From contig CAZSMU010000127.1 of assembly GCA_964607915.1 (NCBI GenBank), positions 1 to 11,851 of the forward strand: a DNA stretch of 11,851 nt, written 5' to 3'. The position numbers and the translations under genes are program-made. Below, piece by piece: positions 6,346-11,851 of this stretch; position 1 is the first letter of the stretch; each line of letters starts with the position of its first letter. Under the pieces are notes generated by a model. That model was not told the DNA's origin. It saw nothing but the letters and a program-made list of their open reading frames with translations, and searched no databases. Source of the DNA: JADJPL01 sp964607915. Its GTDB lineage: Bacteria; Bacteroidota; Bacteroidia; Chitinophagales; Saprospiraceae.

Positions 6346-7833
6346 CTATGCGATAACGGGTTCGATGACCTGGCCGGACACGTCGGTTAGGCGGAACTGC
6401 CGGCCTTGGAAGGGATACGTAAAGCGTTCGTGGTCGAAGCCGAGCCGGTTGAGGATAGTGGCTTGCACATCGTACACCGAGACTTTGCCCGACACGGGGT
6501 AAAAGCCGATTTCATCTGTCTCGCCGTAGCTGACGCCCTGTTTTATGCCTCCCCCGCACATCCAGACGGTGAAGGCGTCGGCGTGGTGATCGCGGCCTTT
6601 GTAGGGCATCGCGAGGCCGTTTCGGTTTTCCTGCATGGGCGTACGTCCGAACTCGCTGCCCCAGACAACGAGGGTTTCCTCCAGCAGCCCCCGCTGTTTG
6701 AGGTCGAGGATGAGGGCGGTGATGGCCTTGTCCACTTGCCGGCATTTGTTGACGAGCCCGATCTCGAGTGCCGTGTCCGGGGAGTTGCCGTGCACATCCC
6801 AGCCCCAGTCGAAGAGTTGTACGAAGCGCACGCCTTTTTCTACGAGCTTACGGGCGAGCAGCACATTATTGGCAAAGCTGCCTTCGCCGGGCCGGGCGCC
6901 GTACAAGTCCCGGATGTATTCCGGTTCGTCGGAAATATCCATGACGCCCGGGGCGGAAATCTGCATGCGGAAGGCCATTTCGTACTGGGAAATGCGCGAC
7001 AGGGTTTCCGGGTCCTGAAATTCGCGGTAGGTGTCCTGATTGGCTTGCTGGATGGCTTCTACCGAGGCTCTTCGGAGATCGCGGTCTATACCGGGCGGGT
7101 TGTCGAGGAAGAGCACGGGCTCCCCATGGGAGCGGCAGTGTACCCCCTGATATACGGAGGGCAGGAATCCGCTGCCCCAGGCGGCTTTTCCGGCGTCGGG
7201 GTTTTGGCCACCGGATGTGAGCACGACGAACCCGGGGAGGTTGGCGTTCTCGGAGCCCAGGCCATACGTGACCCAGGCGCCCAGGCTGGGCCTTCCGAGC
7301 CGTGCAGAGCCGGTCTGCATCAATAACTGTGCCGGTGCATGGTTGAACTGGTCGGTATGCACGGCTTTTAGGAAAGCTATCTCGTCAGCCACCCCTGCGA
7401 GGTGGGGCAAGTAGTTGGATACCCATGCACCGCTCTGGCCGTGTTGCCTGAATTCACCCTGGCCGCCCAGCATTTGCGGCACCCCACGGATAAAGGCGAA
7501 TTTCTTCCCCTCTAACAGGGACTGCGGACAGGGCTGCCCGTCCAGCTTCTTCAATTCCGGCTTGTAGTCAAAGAGTTCCAATTGCGAAGGTGCGCCGGCC
7601 ATGTGCAGGTAGATCACCGATTTGGCACGCGCTGCGAAGTGGGGTGCACGCGGGGCCAGCGGGTTAGCCGCATCAAAAAAGGTACCGGCATCGCTGCCGC
7701 AGGCAGGGAGCAGGGGCGACAGGGCCAATCCGCCCAGTCCGATGGCGCACTGCTTGAGAAAGAGGCGGCGGGTGGCGAGCCGTGCCTGTTCTATGCGGGC
7801 TTCTTCCTCTATGCGGAGCCTCTGGTTTGTCAT
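6346..7833 (-). CDS. DUF1501 family protein, Tat-exported
   Basis: The 495 residues match DUF1501, a family related to sulfatases and alkaline phosphatases in fold. Family landmarks are YLHMAGAPSQLELFDYKP (75-92), WDVHG (345-349), GSEFGRTP (392-399), GRDHHADAF (413-421) and CGGGIKQG (426-433). Their Asp and His residues are candidate metal ligands. The N-terminus has a twin-arginine signal, TRRLFLK (21-27), followed by a hydrophobic stretch and LLPAC ending at Cys45, which could be a lipobox, so the protein may be a folded, Tat-exported lipoprotein. A charged 20-residue segment precedes the RR motif. It lies 4 bp after the DUF1549/DUF1553 gene and 3 bp before the DUF2231 gene; this pairing with DUF1553 is a recurrent one in Planctomycetes and Bacteroidota. 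The substrate is unknown; sulfatase- or phosphatase-like hydrolysis is inference. Confidence 0.92.
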   Translation of the reverse strand: MTNQRLRIEEEARIEQARLATRRLFLKQCAIGLGGLALSPLLPACGSDAGTFFDAANPLAPRAPHFAARAKSVIYLHMAGAPSQLELFDYKPELKKLDGQPCPQSLLEGKKFAFIRGVPQMLGGQGEFRQHGQSGAWVSNYLPHLAGVADEIAFLKAVHTDQFNHAPAQLLMQTGSARLGRPSLGAWVTYGLGSENANLPGFVVLTSGGQNPDAGKAAWGSGFLPSVYQGVHCRSHGEPVLFLDNPPGIDRDLRRASVEAIQQANQDTYREFQDPETLSRISQYEMAFRMQISAPGVMDISDEPEYIRDLYGARPGEGSFANNVLLARKLVEKGVRFVQLFDWGWDVHGNSPDTALEIGLVNKCRQVDKAITALILDLKQRGLLEETLVVWGSEFGRTPMQENRNGLAMPYKGRDHHADAFTVWMCGGGIKQGVSYGETDEIGFYPVSGKVSVYDVQATILNRLGFDHERFTYPFQGRQFRLTDVSGQVIEPVIA

Positions 7834-7837
7834 GGTG

Positions 7838-10606
7838 TTAATTTTTGGTGATGGCTTCGTCGAGATTGAGCAGGGCGTTGGCTACCAGGGCCAATGCCGC
7901 TGATTCTGGCCCGGGGAGTATGGGATCCATAGCACAGACCAATTCCGGCCGAGCCTTGTACTCTTGCAGGGCCTTATGGTATAAGGCTTCCATAGCCTGA
8001 AGCTGTGCGGGGGGTATGTCGCGGCCGAGCAGTCGGCGATAGCCGTACTGCAGCCGTCGTTTTGGATTAGCCCGGGGCAGATCCCGTTGCATGCGGTACC
8101 CCAGGTGAAGAGCGGCCTCCATAAATGCAGGGTCGTTGAGGGTGACCAGGGCCTGTAGCGGGGTGTTTGTGCGTATGCGCCGCGCTGTACAGACGTTGCG
8201 CATCGCCCCGTCGAAGGCAAGCTGCGAGGGATAAGGGCTGCTGCGCTTGTACAGCGTGTAAATCGCCCGCCGGTATCGGTCTTCTCCTGTGCTGAGTACC
8301 CAGCGGCTCCCGTCGTAGGGGCTTGCCCAGATACCCTCGGGCTGGTAGGGCATGACGGAGGGGCCGTACATCTTTGGACTGAGCAGTCCGGCTGCCGCTA
8401 GTGCCTGGTCGCGGAGTTGCTCGGCACTCAGGCGCACCCGGGGCGACCGGGCGAGCAGCCTATTGCCGGGGTCGGCTTTGATTTTTTCAGGATGGGCGTA
8501 GGCACTCTGGCAGTAGGTTTCGGAAAGTACGATTTCGCGCAACAGAGATTTCAGGCTCCAGGCATGCGTGTGCATGAACTGCCAGGACAGGTACTCGAGC
8601 AGCTCTGGGTGAGAGGGTAGGGTTCCTTGGGAGCCGAAATCTTCCAGCGTCTCGACGATACCGGTGCCAAACACCTGTTCCCAGACGCGGTTGACCAGGG
8701 TGCGGGCCGTGAGAGGATGGGTTTTGTCTGTTAGCCACTCGGCCAGCCCGAGGCGGTCGGGGCGCCTGGGAGCTTTTCCCCCCAGGGCGGCGGGCACCCC
8801 CGGTGCTACAGCCTTCCCTTTGACCATCCAGTTTCCGCGCTCAAAAATCCGGGTTTCGCGCTTCAAGGCAGCCGGGTTTTCGAGTAAGACCGGGGTGCCC
8901 GGTACCGGGCGGCGGAGCAGTTCCCAGTACAGAGATTCGTACTTCTTGCGCACAGGATCGCCCGCCGCTCCGGGGAACGCATCGTCAAAATAGAACCAGT
9001 TGATGCTGAACCCCGTTTCTTCATCCGCCAGCAGGGCTGGGTTTTCGTAGTAGAAATACAGGTCGTGCCGCCCGCTCACCGGGCGGAGGGGGATTTCGGT
9101 CAGATCCCATCGGTTTTCCGTGGATGGGATGCGGTGCCGACTCAACAGCGGGCCGTTGAGGCTGTCGAGGCGGACGCTCAGTGTTCCCGTCTTTTGCGCG
9201 CCCCGCTGCTGTAGCACGAGGCGGGTCTGCCCGTTGAGCAGCACGGACGGAAGACGAGCACTGCTCTTTTTTCGAAAGACCAGGTATTTGGTGTCGTACA
9301 ATTCACTGTTGACGTATCGGTCGGTATGGGGCGCATAGAGGACCGGTTGCTGGAATTTTACAAACTGGAACACTTCATCGGCCCGTTGCGCGCCGGCCTG
9401 TTTTTCGATCCATTGCCGGAGTTCCCTGAGCAGGAGGCTGTCGGCAGGGGAAAAGTGGCGGAGGAGGGGATAGTCCTCTACGGTATCCTCATCGCGGGTG
9501 TTATTGAAAAAAGCAAGTACGCGGTAGTAATCCGCATGGCTGAAGTCCTCATAGGGATGGCCATGGCATTGCGTGCAGGAAAAGGAGGTGCCCAGCAGGC
9601 CTTCAAAGGTGGTATTGACCCGGTCTATGACGGCGGCATTGCGGTATTCCTCATCGCTGGTACCGCCTTCGTCGTTGGTGGGGGTATTGCGGTGGAAGGC
9701 GGTGGCGACAAACTGGGCATCGCCCGCGTTGGGGAGGAGATCTCCGGCGAGTTGCTCGCGCAGGAACTGATCATAGGGCATATCCCGGTTGAGGGCCTCG
9801 ATGAGCCAGTCGCGGTAGCGCCAGATTTCGCGGAGGTTGTCTTTTTCATATCCTTTGCTGTCGGCGTAGCGCGCGATATCGAGCCATACGGAGGCCCATT
9901 TTTCCCCATAGCGAGGGGAGGCAAGCAGAGCGTCCACCAGCGCGGCATACGCATCGCTGCGATTGCTTTTTAGGAAGGATTCCGCGAGTTCGGGCGGTGC
10001 GGGTAGACCGATGAGGTCGAGGCTTACGCGGCGCAGCAAAGTGGCTTTATCCGCAGGGGGATTGAGATCCAGGCGTTTTTCGCGCAGCTTTTCTGCGATA
10101 AAAGCATCTACGGGTGCCCGGTTTGGGGCATCTTTTGTTTGGAAAAACAAGTCGGCCCAGCTCCGTGATTCAGGTATGGGTACGCGCTGTACCGGCTGAT
10201 AGGCCCAGTGGGTACCCCAAGGGGCACCCATGCGAACCCATTTTTTCAGGGTGCGGATCTCCCGGGCGCTCAGCGGGGCGGCATCGAGGGGCATGCGCTC
10301 TTCCGGGTCGGTGTGCACGATGCGTCGCAAGAGCTCGCTCCCGGCCAGGTTGCCGGCATCTACGGCGGGCAACCCCGATTCGTTGGGCCGGAAGAAATCC
10401 CGGCGCTTCATCATGCTGAAGCCACCGCTTTGTTTTACGCCCCCGTGGCAGGAGATGCAGCGTTTGTTGAGGATGGGCTTGACCTCCCGGGCATAGAAAA
10501 CTTCTCCATCTTTGACTGGCAAAAAGGAGGGCAAGATCAATACCACGCAAAGCACCGGCCAAACCGGAAAGGCAAGGCGAACGAAACGCCGTATAAAATT
10601 TGGCAT
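7838..10606 (-). CDS. PSCyt1-DUF1549-DUF1553 protein with a CBM6-like domain
   Basis: The 922-residue protein starts with a hydrophobic export or anchor segment (11-30) after a short basic end. Next is a PSCyt1 cytochrome c domain (about 33-125) with CISCH at 50-54 and a candidate distal Met105. DUF1549/PSCyt2 (about 160-370) follows, with ISLDLIGLP-like VSLDLIGLP (194-202), WLDIARYADS (241-250) and a second haem-type motif CTQCH (344-348). Residues about 455-545 look like a CBM6-type beta-sandwich (GTLSVRLDS, GRHDLYFYY, INWFYFDD). DUF1553/PSD1 fills about 612-880, with LAEWLTDKTHPLTARTLVNR (621-640) and RTNTPLQALVTLND (812-825). These domain families were described mainly from Rhodopirellula and have no proven activity. 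It is the first gene of the operon with DUF1501 and DUF2231-cytochrome. Likely role (inference): envelope or secreted redox protein acting at a polysaccharide. The ATG at 10606 directly precedes the signal segment. Confidence 0.92.
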   Translation of the reverse strand: MPNFIRRFVRLAFPVWPVLCVVLILPSFLPVKDGEVFYAREVKPILNKRCISCHGGVKQSGGFSMMKRRDFFRPNESGLPAVDAGNLAGSELLRRIVHTDPEERMPLDAAPLSAREIRTLKKWVRMGAPWGTHWAYQPVQRVPIPESRSWADLFFQTKDAPNRAPVDAFIAEKLREKRLDLNPPADKATLLRRVSLDLIGLPAPPELAESFLKSNRSDAYAALVDALLASPRYGEKWASVWLDIARYADSKGYEKDNLREIWRYRDWLIEALNRDMPYDQFLREQLAGDLLPNAGDAQFVATAFHRNTPTNDEGGTSDEEYRNAAVIDRVNTTFEGLLGTSFSCTQCHGHPYEDFSHADYYRVLAFFNNTRDEDTVEDYPLLRHFSPADSLLLRELRQWIEKQAGAQRADEVFQFVKFQQPVLYAPHTDRYVNSELYDTKYLVFRKKSSARLPSVLLNGQTRLVLQQRGAQKTGTLSVRLDSLNGPLLSRHRIPSTENRWDLTEIPLRPVSGRHDLYFYYENPALLADEETGFSINWFYFDDAFPGAAGDPVRKKYESLYWELLRRPVPGTPVLLENPAALKRETRIFERGNWMVKGKAVAPGVPAALGGKAPRRPDRLGLAEWLTDKTHPLTARTLVNRVWEQVFGTGIVETLEDFGSQGTLPSHPELLEYLSWQFMHTHAWSLKSLLREIVLSETYCQSAYAHPEKIKADPGNRLLARSPRVRLSAEQLRDQALAAAGLLSPKMYGPSVMPYQPEGIWASPYDGSRWVLSTGEDRYRRAIYTLYKRSSPYPSQLAFDGAMRNVCTARRIRTNTPLQALVTLNDPAFMEAALHLGYRMQRDLPRANPKRRLQYGYRRLLGRDIPPAQLQAMEALYHKALQEYKARPELVCAMDPILPGPESAALALVANALLNLDEAITKN

Positions 10607-10623
10607 TTTAGAAAATTATCGCC

Positions 10624-10631
10624 CTAAATTA
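10624..10631 (-). promoter_or_regulatory. Possible -7 box for the PSCyt/DUF1501 operon
   Basis: On the minus strand TAATTTAG (10631-10624) matches the consensus TAnnTTTG except for one base. It would start transcription about 10 nt before the ATG at 10606. The surrounding 10607-10640 is AT-rich compared with the flanking genes. No convincing -33 element is visible, so the call is weak. Confidence 0.25.
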
Positions 10632-10662
10632 AAAAAGAATTGGTAACTATTCAGGGTTTGTG

Positions 10663-10691
10663 TAAAAAGTCTTGTCTCTGCCCGAAGGGCA
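10663..10691 (-). terminator. Possible weak terminator after the six-helix membrane protein gene
   Basis: On the minus strand the perfect palindrome TGCCC-TTC-GGGCA (10691-10679) is followed about 10 nt later by TTTTT (10668-10664). It lies 48 bp past the stop codon of the gene ending at 10739 and upstream of the next operon. The stem is short and the T run is not adjacent, so termination would be partial at best. Confidence 0.3.
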
Positions 10692-10738
10692 ATAGGATGA
10701 TTCCGGGCGCATCGTAGGACATACGCCACCCCGAGGGC

Positions 10739-11638
10739 TCAACTGCCTTTGGGGATTTCTTGGATCGGCTTTCTGGACCAGGCATACAGCGCCAGAGACG
10801 TCATGGAAAAAATAAACCCTCCCAGTACCATGAGGTGGTTGAAAGGGCTCTCCATGCCCAGGGAAAAGCGCAGCAAGATAGTCGTAATCACGAATGCCGC
10901 ATTGCGGAAAAGGAGTTCAAACGAGGCCCGGTAGAGCATGGAAACGATTAAGAGAAACACATCCACGAAAATTACGATGCTGAAAAACTGCCCGTAGAAA
11001 ACAGTATCGGGATTCGGGGGGAACTGCTTGCCCTGGAGCGACTCAAGAAGCTGGGCATACCACGACACCAGGCTTTGGGTGCTCACGAAAACCAGGGTCA
11101 GCACCAATAAGCCGGATATAATTTTTTTTATGCCTACAAAACGCGCCAGTTCAGCAGGGTCTCCATCCTCTGCGCGGGTGGGCTTGCTGATGCGGTAGTA
11201 AGATATCGTCAGTCCGAACATGATCAGGGCCGCTGCCAGGTCCAGGGCGACGAACTTCAAACCCTCCCACTCGAAATCGTGCCCTTTGCCCGGATCGACC
11301 TCGGATATATCGTGAAAAAAACTGCGCAGCGTAATCAGGGAAATGATTTCAAACTGCTTCCCTACAAATTCGGAAGTGGATTTCGGAATGATGGTCACCA
11401 GCAGGAACACCTCAAAAAAAAGCAGGAAGCTGAACGGCGTGTAGATAGCCTGCAGATACGAAGGCGGGTGGGCATGCGCTATCCGGAACATATCAAAGTG
11501 GTTCTCGAGGTAGATAATCCCCAAATGGGCCAGGAACCCGATGATGGCGATGTAAAGGGTGATTTTTTCTACCCAGTGGATGAGCGCCTGGGTAAACAGG
11601 CGGTCGTACAGACCGGAAAAGCGGGTGAGGACGGACAT
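10739..11638 (-). CDS. Six-helix membrane protein of unknown function with internal duplication
   Basis: I do not recognise the family of this 299-residue protein. Hydrophobic segments lie near residues 26-44, 62-84, 127-147, 171-193, 217-235 and 268-287, with a short polar N-terminus and a basic C-terminus. The two halves look like copies of one unit: helix, helix, an amphipathic stretch, helix. The second helices share FxVFLL with an acidic residue (FEVFLL with Glu76; VDVFLL with Asp226), and the following stretches share a Leu-Arg (104-105; 256-257), all at offsets of 150-152. The ATG at 11638 is preferred over a TTG 27 bp upstream because that codon would overlap a promoter-like box. The neighbours are a separate operon downstream and probably another gene's 3' end upstream, so context gives no clear function. 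A passive transporter or a channel-like role is possible but unsupported. Confidence 0.75.
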   Translation of the reverse strand: MSVLTRFSGLYDRLFTQALIHWVEKITLYIAIIGFLAHLGIIYLENHFDMFRIAHAHPPSYLQAIYTPFSFLLFFEVFLLVTIIPKSTSEFVGKQFEIISLITLRSFFHDISEVDPGKGHDFEWEGLKFVALDLAAALIMFGLTISYYRISKPTRAEDGDPAELARFVGIKKIISGLLVLTLVFVSTQSLVSWYAQLLESLQGKQFPPNPDTVFYGQFFSIVIFVDVFLLIVSMLYRASFELLFRNAAFVITTILLRFSLGMESPFNHLMVLGGFIFSMTSLALYAWSRKPIQEIPKGS

Positions 11639-11655
11639 AGGCAGGTGTTTTCCGC

Positions 11656-11662
11656 CAAAGTA
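11656..11662 (-). promoter_or_regulatory. Possible -7 box upstream of the membrane protein gene
   Basis: On the minus strand TACTTTG (11662-11656) resembles TAnnTTTG with one spacer base missing. It would give a leader of about 11 nt before the ATG at 11638, as is common in Bacteroidota. No -33 element was identified. This is a weak call, used only as support for the start choice. Confidence 0.25.
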
Positions 11663-11672
11663 CAAATTTTTA

Positions 11673-11745
11673 ATTAGACTTACTATAAGAAAATCAGGGA
11701 GGTAGCGAAAGAATGGGCTTTTTGACCCCTCGCAATAAGTCTAAT
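11673..11745. repeat. Inverted repeat between the window-edge gene and the membrane protein gene
   Basis: ATTAGACTTA (11673-11682) and TAAGTCTAAT (11736-11745) are perfect 10-bp inverted copies. Inside the 53-nt interval, GCGA (11705-11708) pairs with TCGC (11730-11733) and GGG (11715-11717) with CCC (11726-11728), leaving a T-rich loop. It starts 26 nt past the stop of the minus-strand gene at the window edge, so it may be that gene's terminator. It could instead be a mobile palindromic repeat. Confidence 0.6.
11705..11733 (+). repeat. Dispersed intergenic element, copy 2
   Basis: GCGAAAG (11705-11711), a 3-nt spacer, GGGCTTTTTG (11715-11724), a 3-nt spacer and CCTCGC (11728-11733). All 23 block positions equal those of the copy at 3910-3940 in the opposite orientation, while the spacers differ in length and sequence. 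It forms a GCGA/TCGC and GGG/CCC hairpin. Confidence 0.55.
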
Positions 11746-11771
11746 ATCTGTCTCGCTGAGGCCACAACCCC

Positions 11772-11851
11772 CTACATCTCCTCCACCGCCCAGGCTTCGA
11801 TGTTCCTCGTCTGGCTGGAGAACTGCACCCCAACGGCTACGACGGGCTTGC
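11772..11851 (-). CDS. Probable 3' end of a gene cut by the window edge
   Basis: On the minus strand an open frame enters from the right edge and runs 25 codons to a TAG at 11774-11772 (KPVVAVGVQF... ending IEAWAVEEM). The composition is protein-like, the strand agrees with the downstream genes, and an inverted repeat that could be a terminator follows within 30 nt. The fragment is too short to assign a family. The same stretch is also open on the plus strand, so this stays tentative. Confidence 0.4.
   Translation of the reverse strand, partial: KPVVAVGVQFSSQTRNIEAWAVEEM

Noticed and set aside
6406..7326. 306-codon open frame on the plus strand opposite DUF1501
   Set aside because: It is antisense to a well-supported DUF1501 gene. 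The sequence has no recognisable motifs and no promoter or start context, and DUF1501 accounts for the coding signal.
9326..9973. 215-codon open frame on the plus strand opposite the DUF1549 region
   Set aside because: It is a glycine/valine/alanine-rich shadow of the DUF1549 codons, with no independent start signal or family resemblance.
10739..11638. Voltage-gated ion channel reading of the six-helix protein
   Set aside because: Six helices and acidic residues suggested it, but there is no selectivity-filter motif, no arginine ladder in the fourth helix, and the helix pattern fits a 3+3 repeat better.
11758..11850. Plus-strand reading of the right edge as a gene
   Set aside because: The plus frame is open but has no start signal and a poor composition. 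The minus-strand frame ends in a stop just before an inverted repeat, a more natural gene end.
1..11851. tRNA, rRNA, CRISPR arrays, insertion sequences, phage genes
   Set aside because: I looked for regular repeats, transposase or integrase motifs and cloverleaf-like sequence in the gaps and saw none. All gaps are under 200 bp.

Overview
The window most likely comes from a member of the Bacteroidota with a GC content in the mid-50s percent by eye, perhaps a Saprospirales/Lewinella-like lineage (inference). Three things support this. A perfect Bacteroidota-type -7 box (TAnnTTTG) lies just before one gene. Most starts have no clear Shine-Dalgarno sequence. The gene set (YpdA-type flavoprotein, PSCyt/DUF1501 genes, HupE/UreJ-like membrane protein) fits that phylum, although the PSCyt/DUF1501 families are best known from Planctomycetes.

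Left part, plus strand (1-4695). The window opens inside an alpha/beta-hydrolase (esterase-like) gene whose 5' end lies outside. It is followed by ypdA, a bacillithiol-disulfide-reductase-type flavoprotein with its own promoter, then an RhlE-type DEAD-box RNA helicase, then a HupE/UreJ-family membrane protein. The helicase and the membrane protein are separated by about 200 bp without a gene, which carries a large imperfect inverted repeat and two small hairpins.

Middle part, minus strand (10606 down to 4718). This is a tight operon of three large exported or membrane proteins with gaps of 4 and 3 bp, followed after 35 bp by a small zinc-ribbon protein. In order of transcription they are: a 922-residue PSCyt1-DUF1549-DUF1553 protein with what looks like a CBM6-type carbohydrate-binding domain in the middle; a Tat-exported DUF1501 (sulfatase-like fold) protein; and a DUF2231 membrane protein fused to a c-type cytochrome domain and four 24-residue leucine-rich repeats. 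Together they carry three CxxCH haem-attachment motifs. I read the set as an envelope-located redox and hydrolytic system that may act on polysaccharide; its biochemistry is not established for any member as far as I know.

Right part, minus strand (11638 down to 10739). A six-helix membrane protein of unknown function appears to be built from two copies of a three-helix unit. Upstream of it lies a second inverted repeat, and at the window edge there is probably the last 25 codons of another minus-strand gene.

The main non-coding observation is that the intergenic inverted repeats at 3891-3946 and 11673-11745, nearly 8 kb apart, share a hidden element in opposite orientations. It consists of three identical blocks (GCGAAAG, GGGCTTTTTG, CCTCGC) with short variable spacers, and it looks like a dispersed palindromic repeat or a recurring terminator module.
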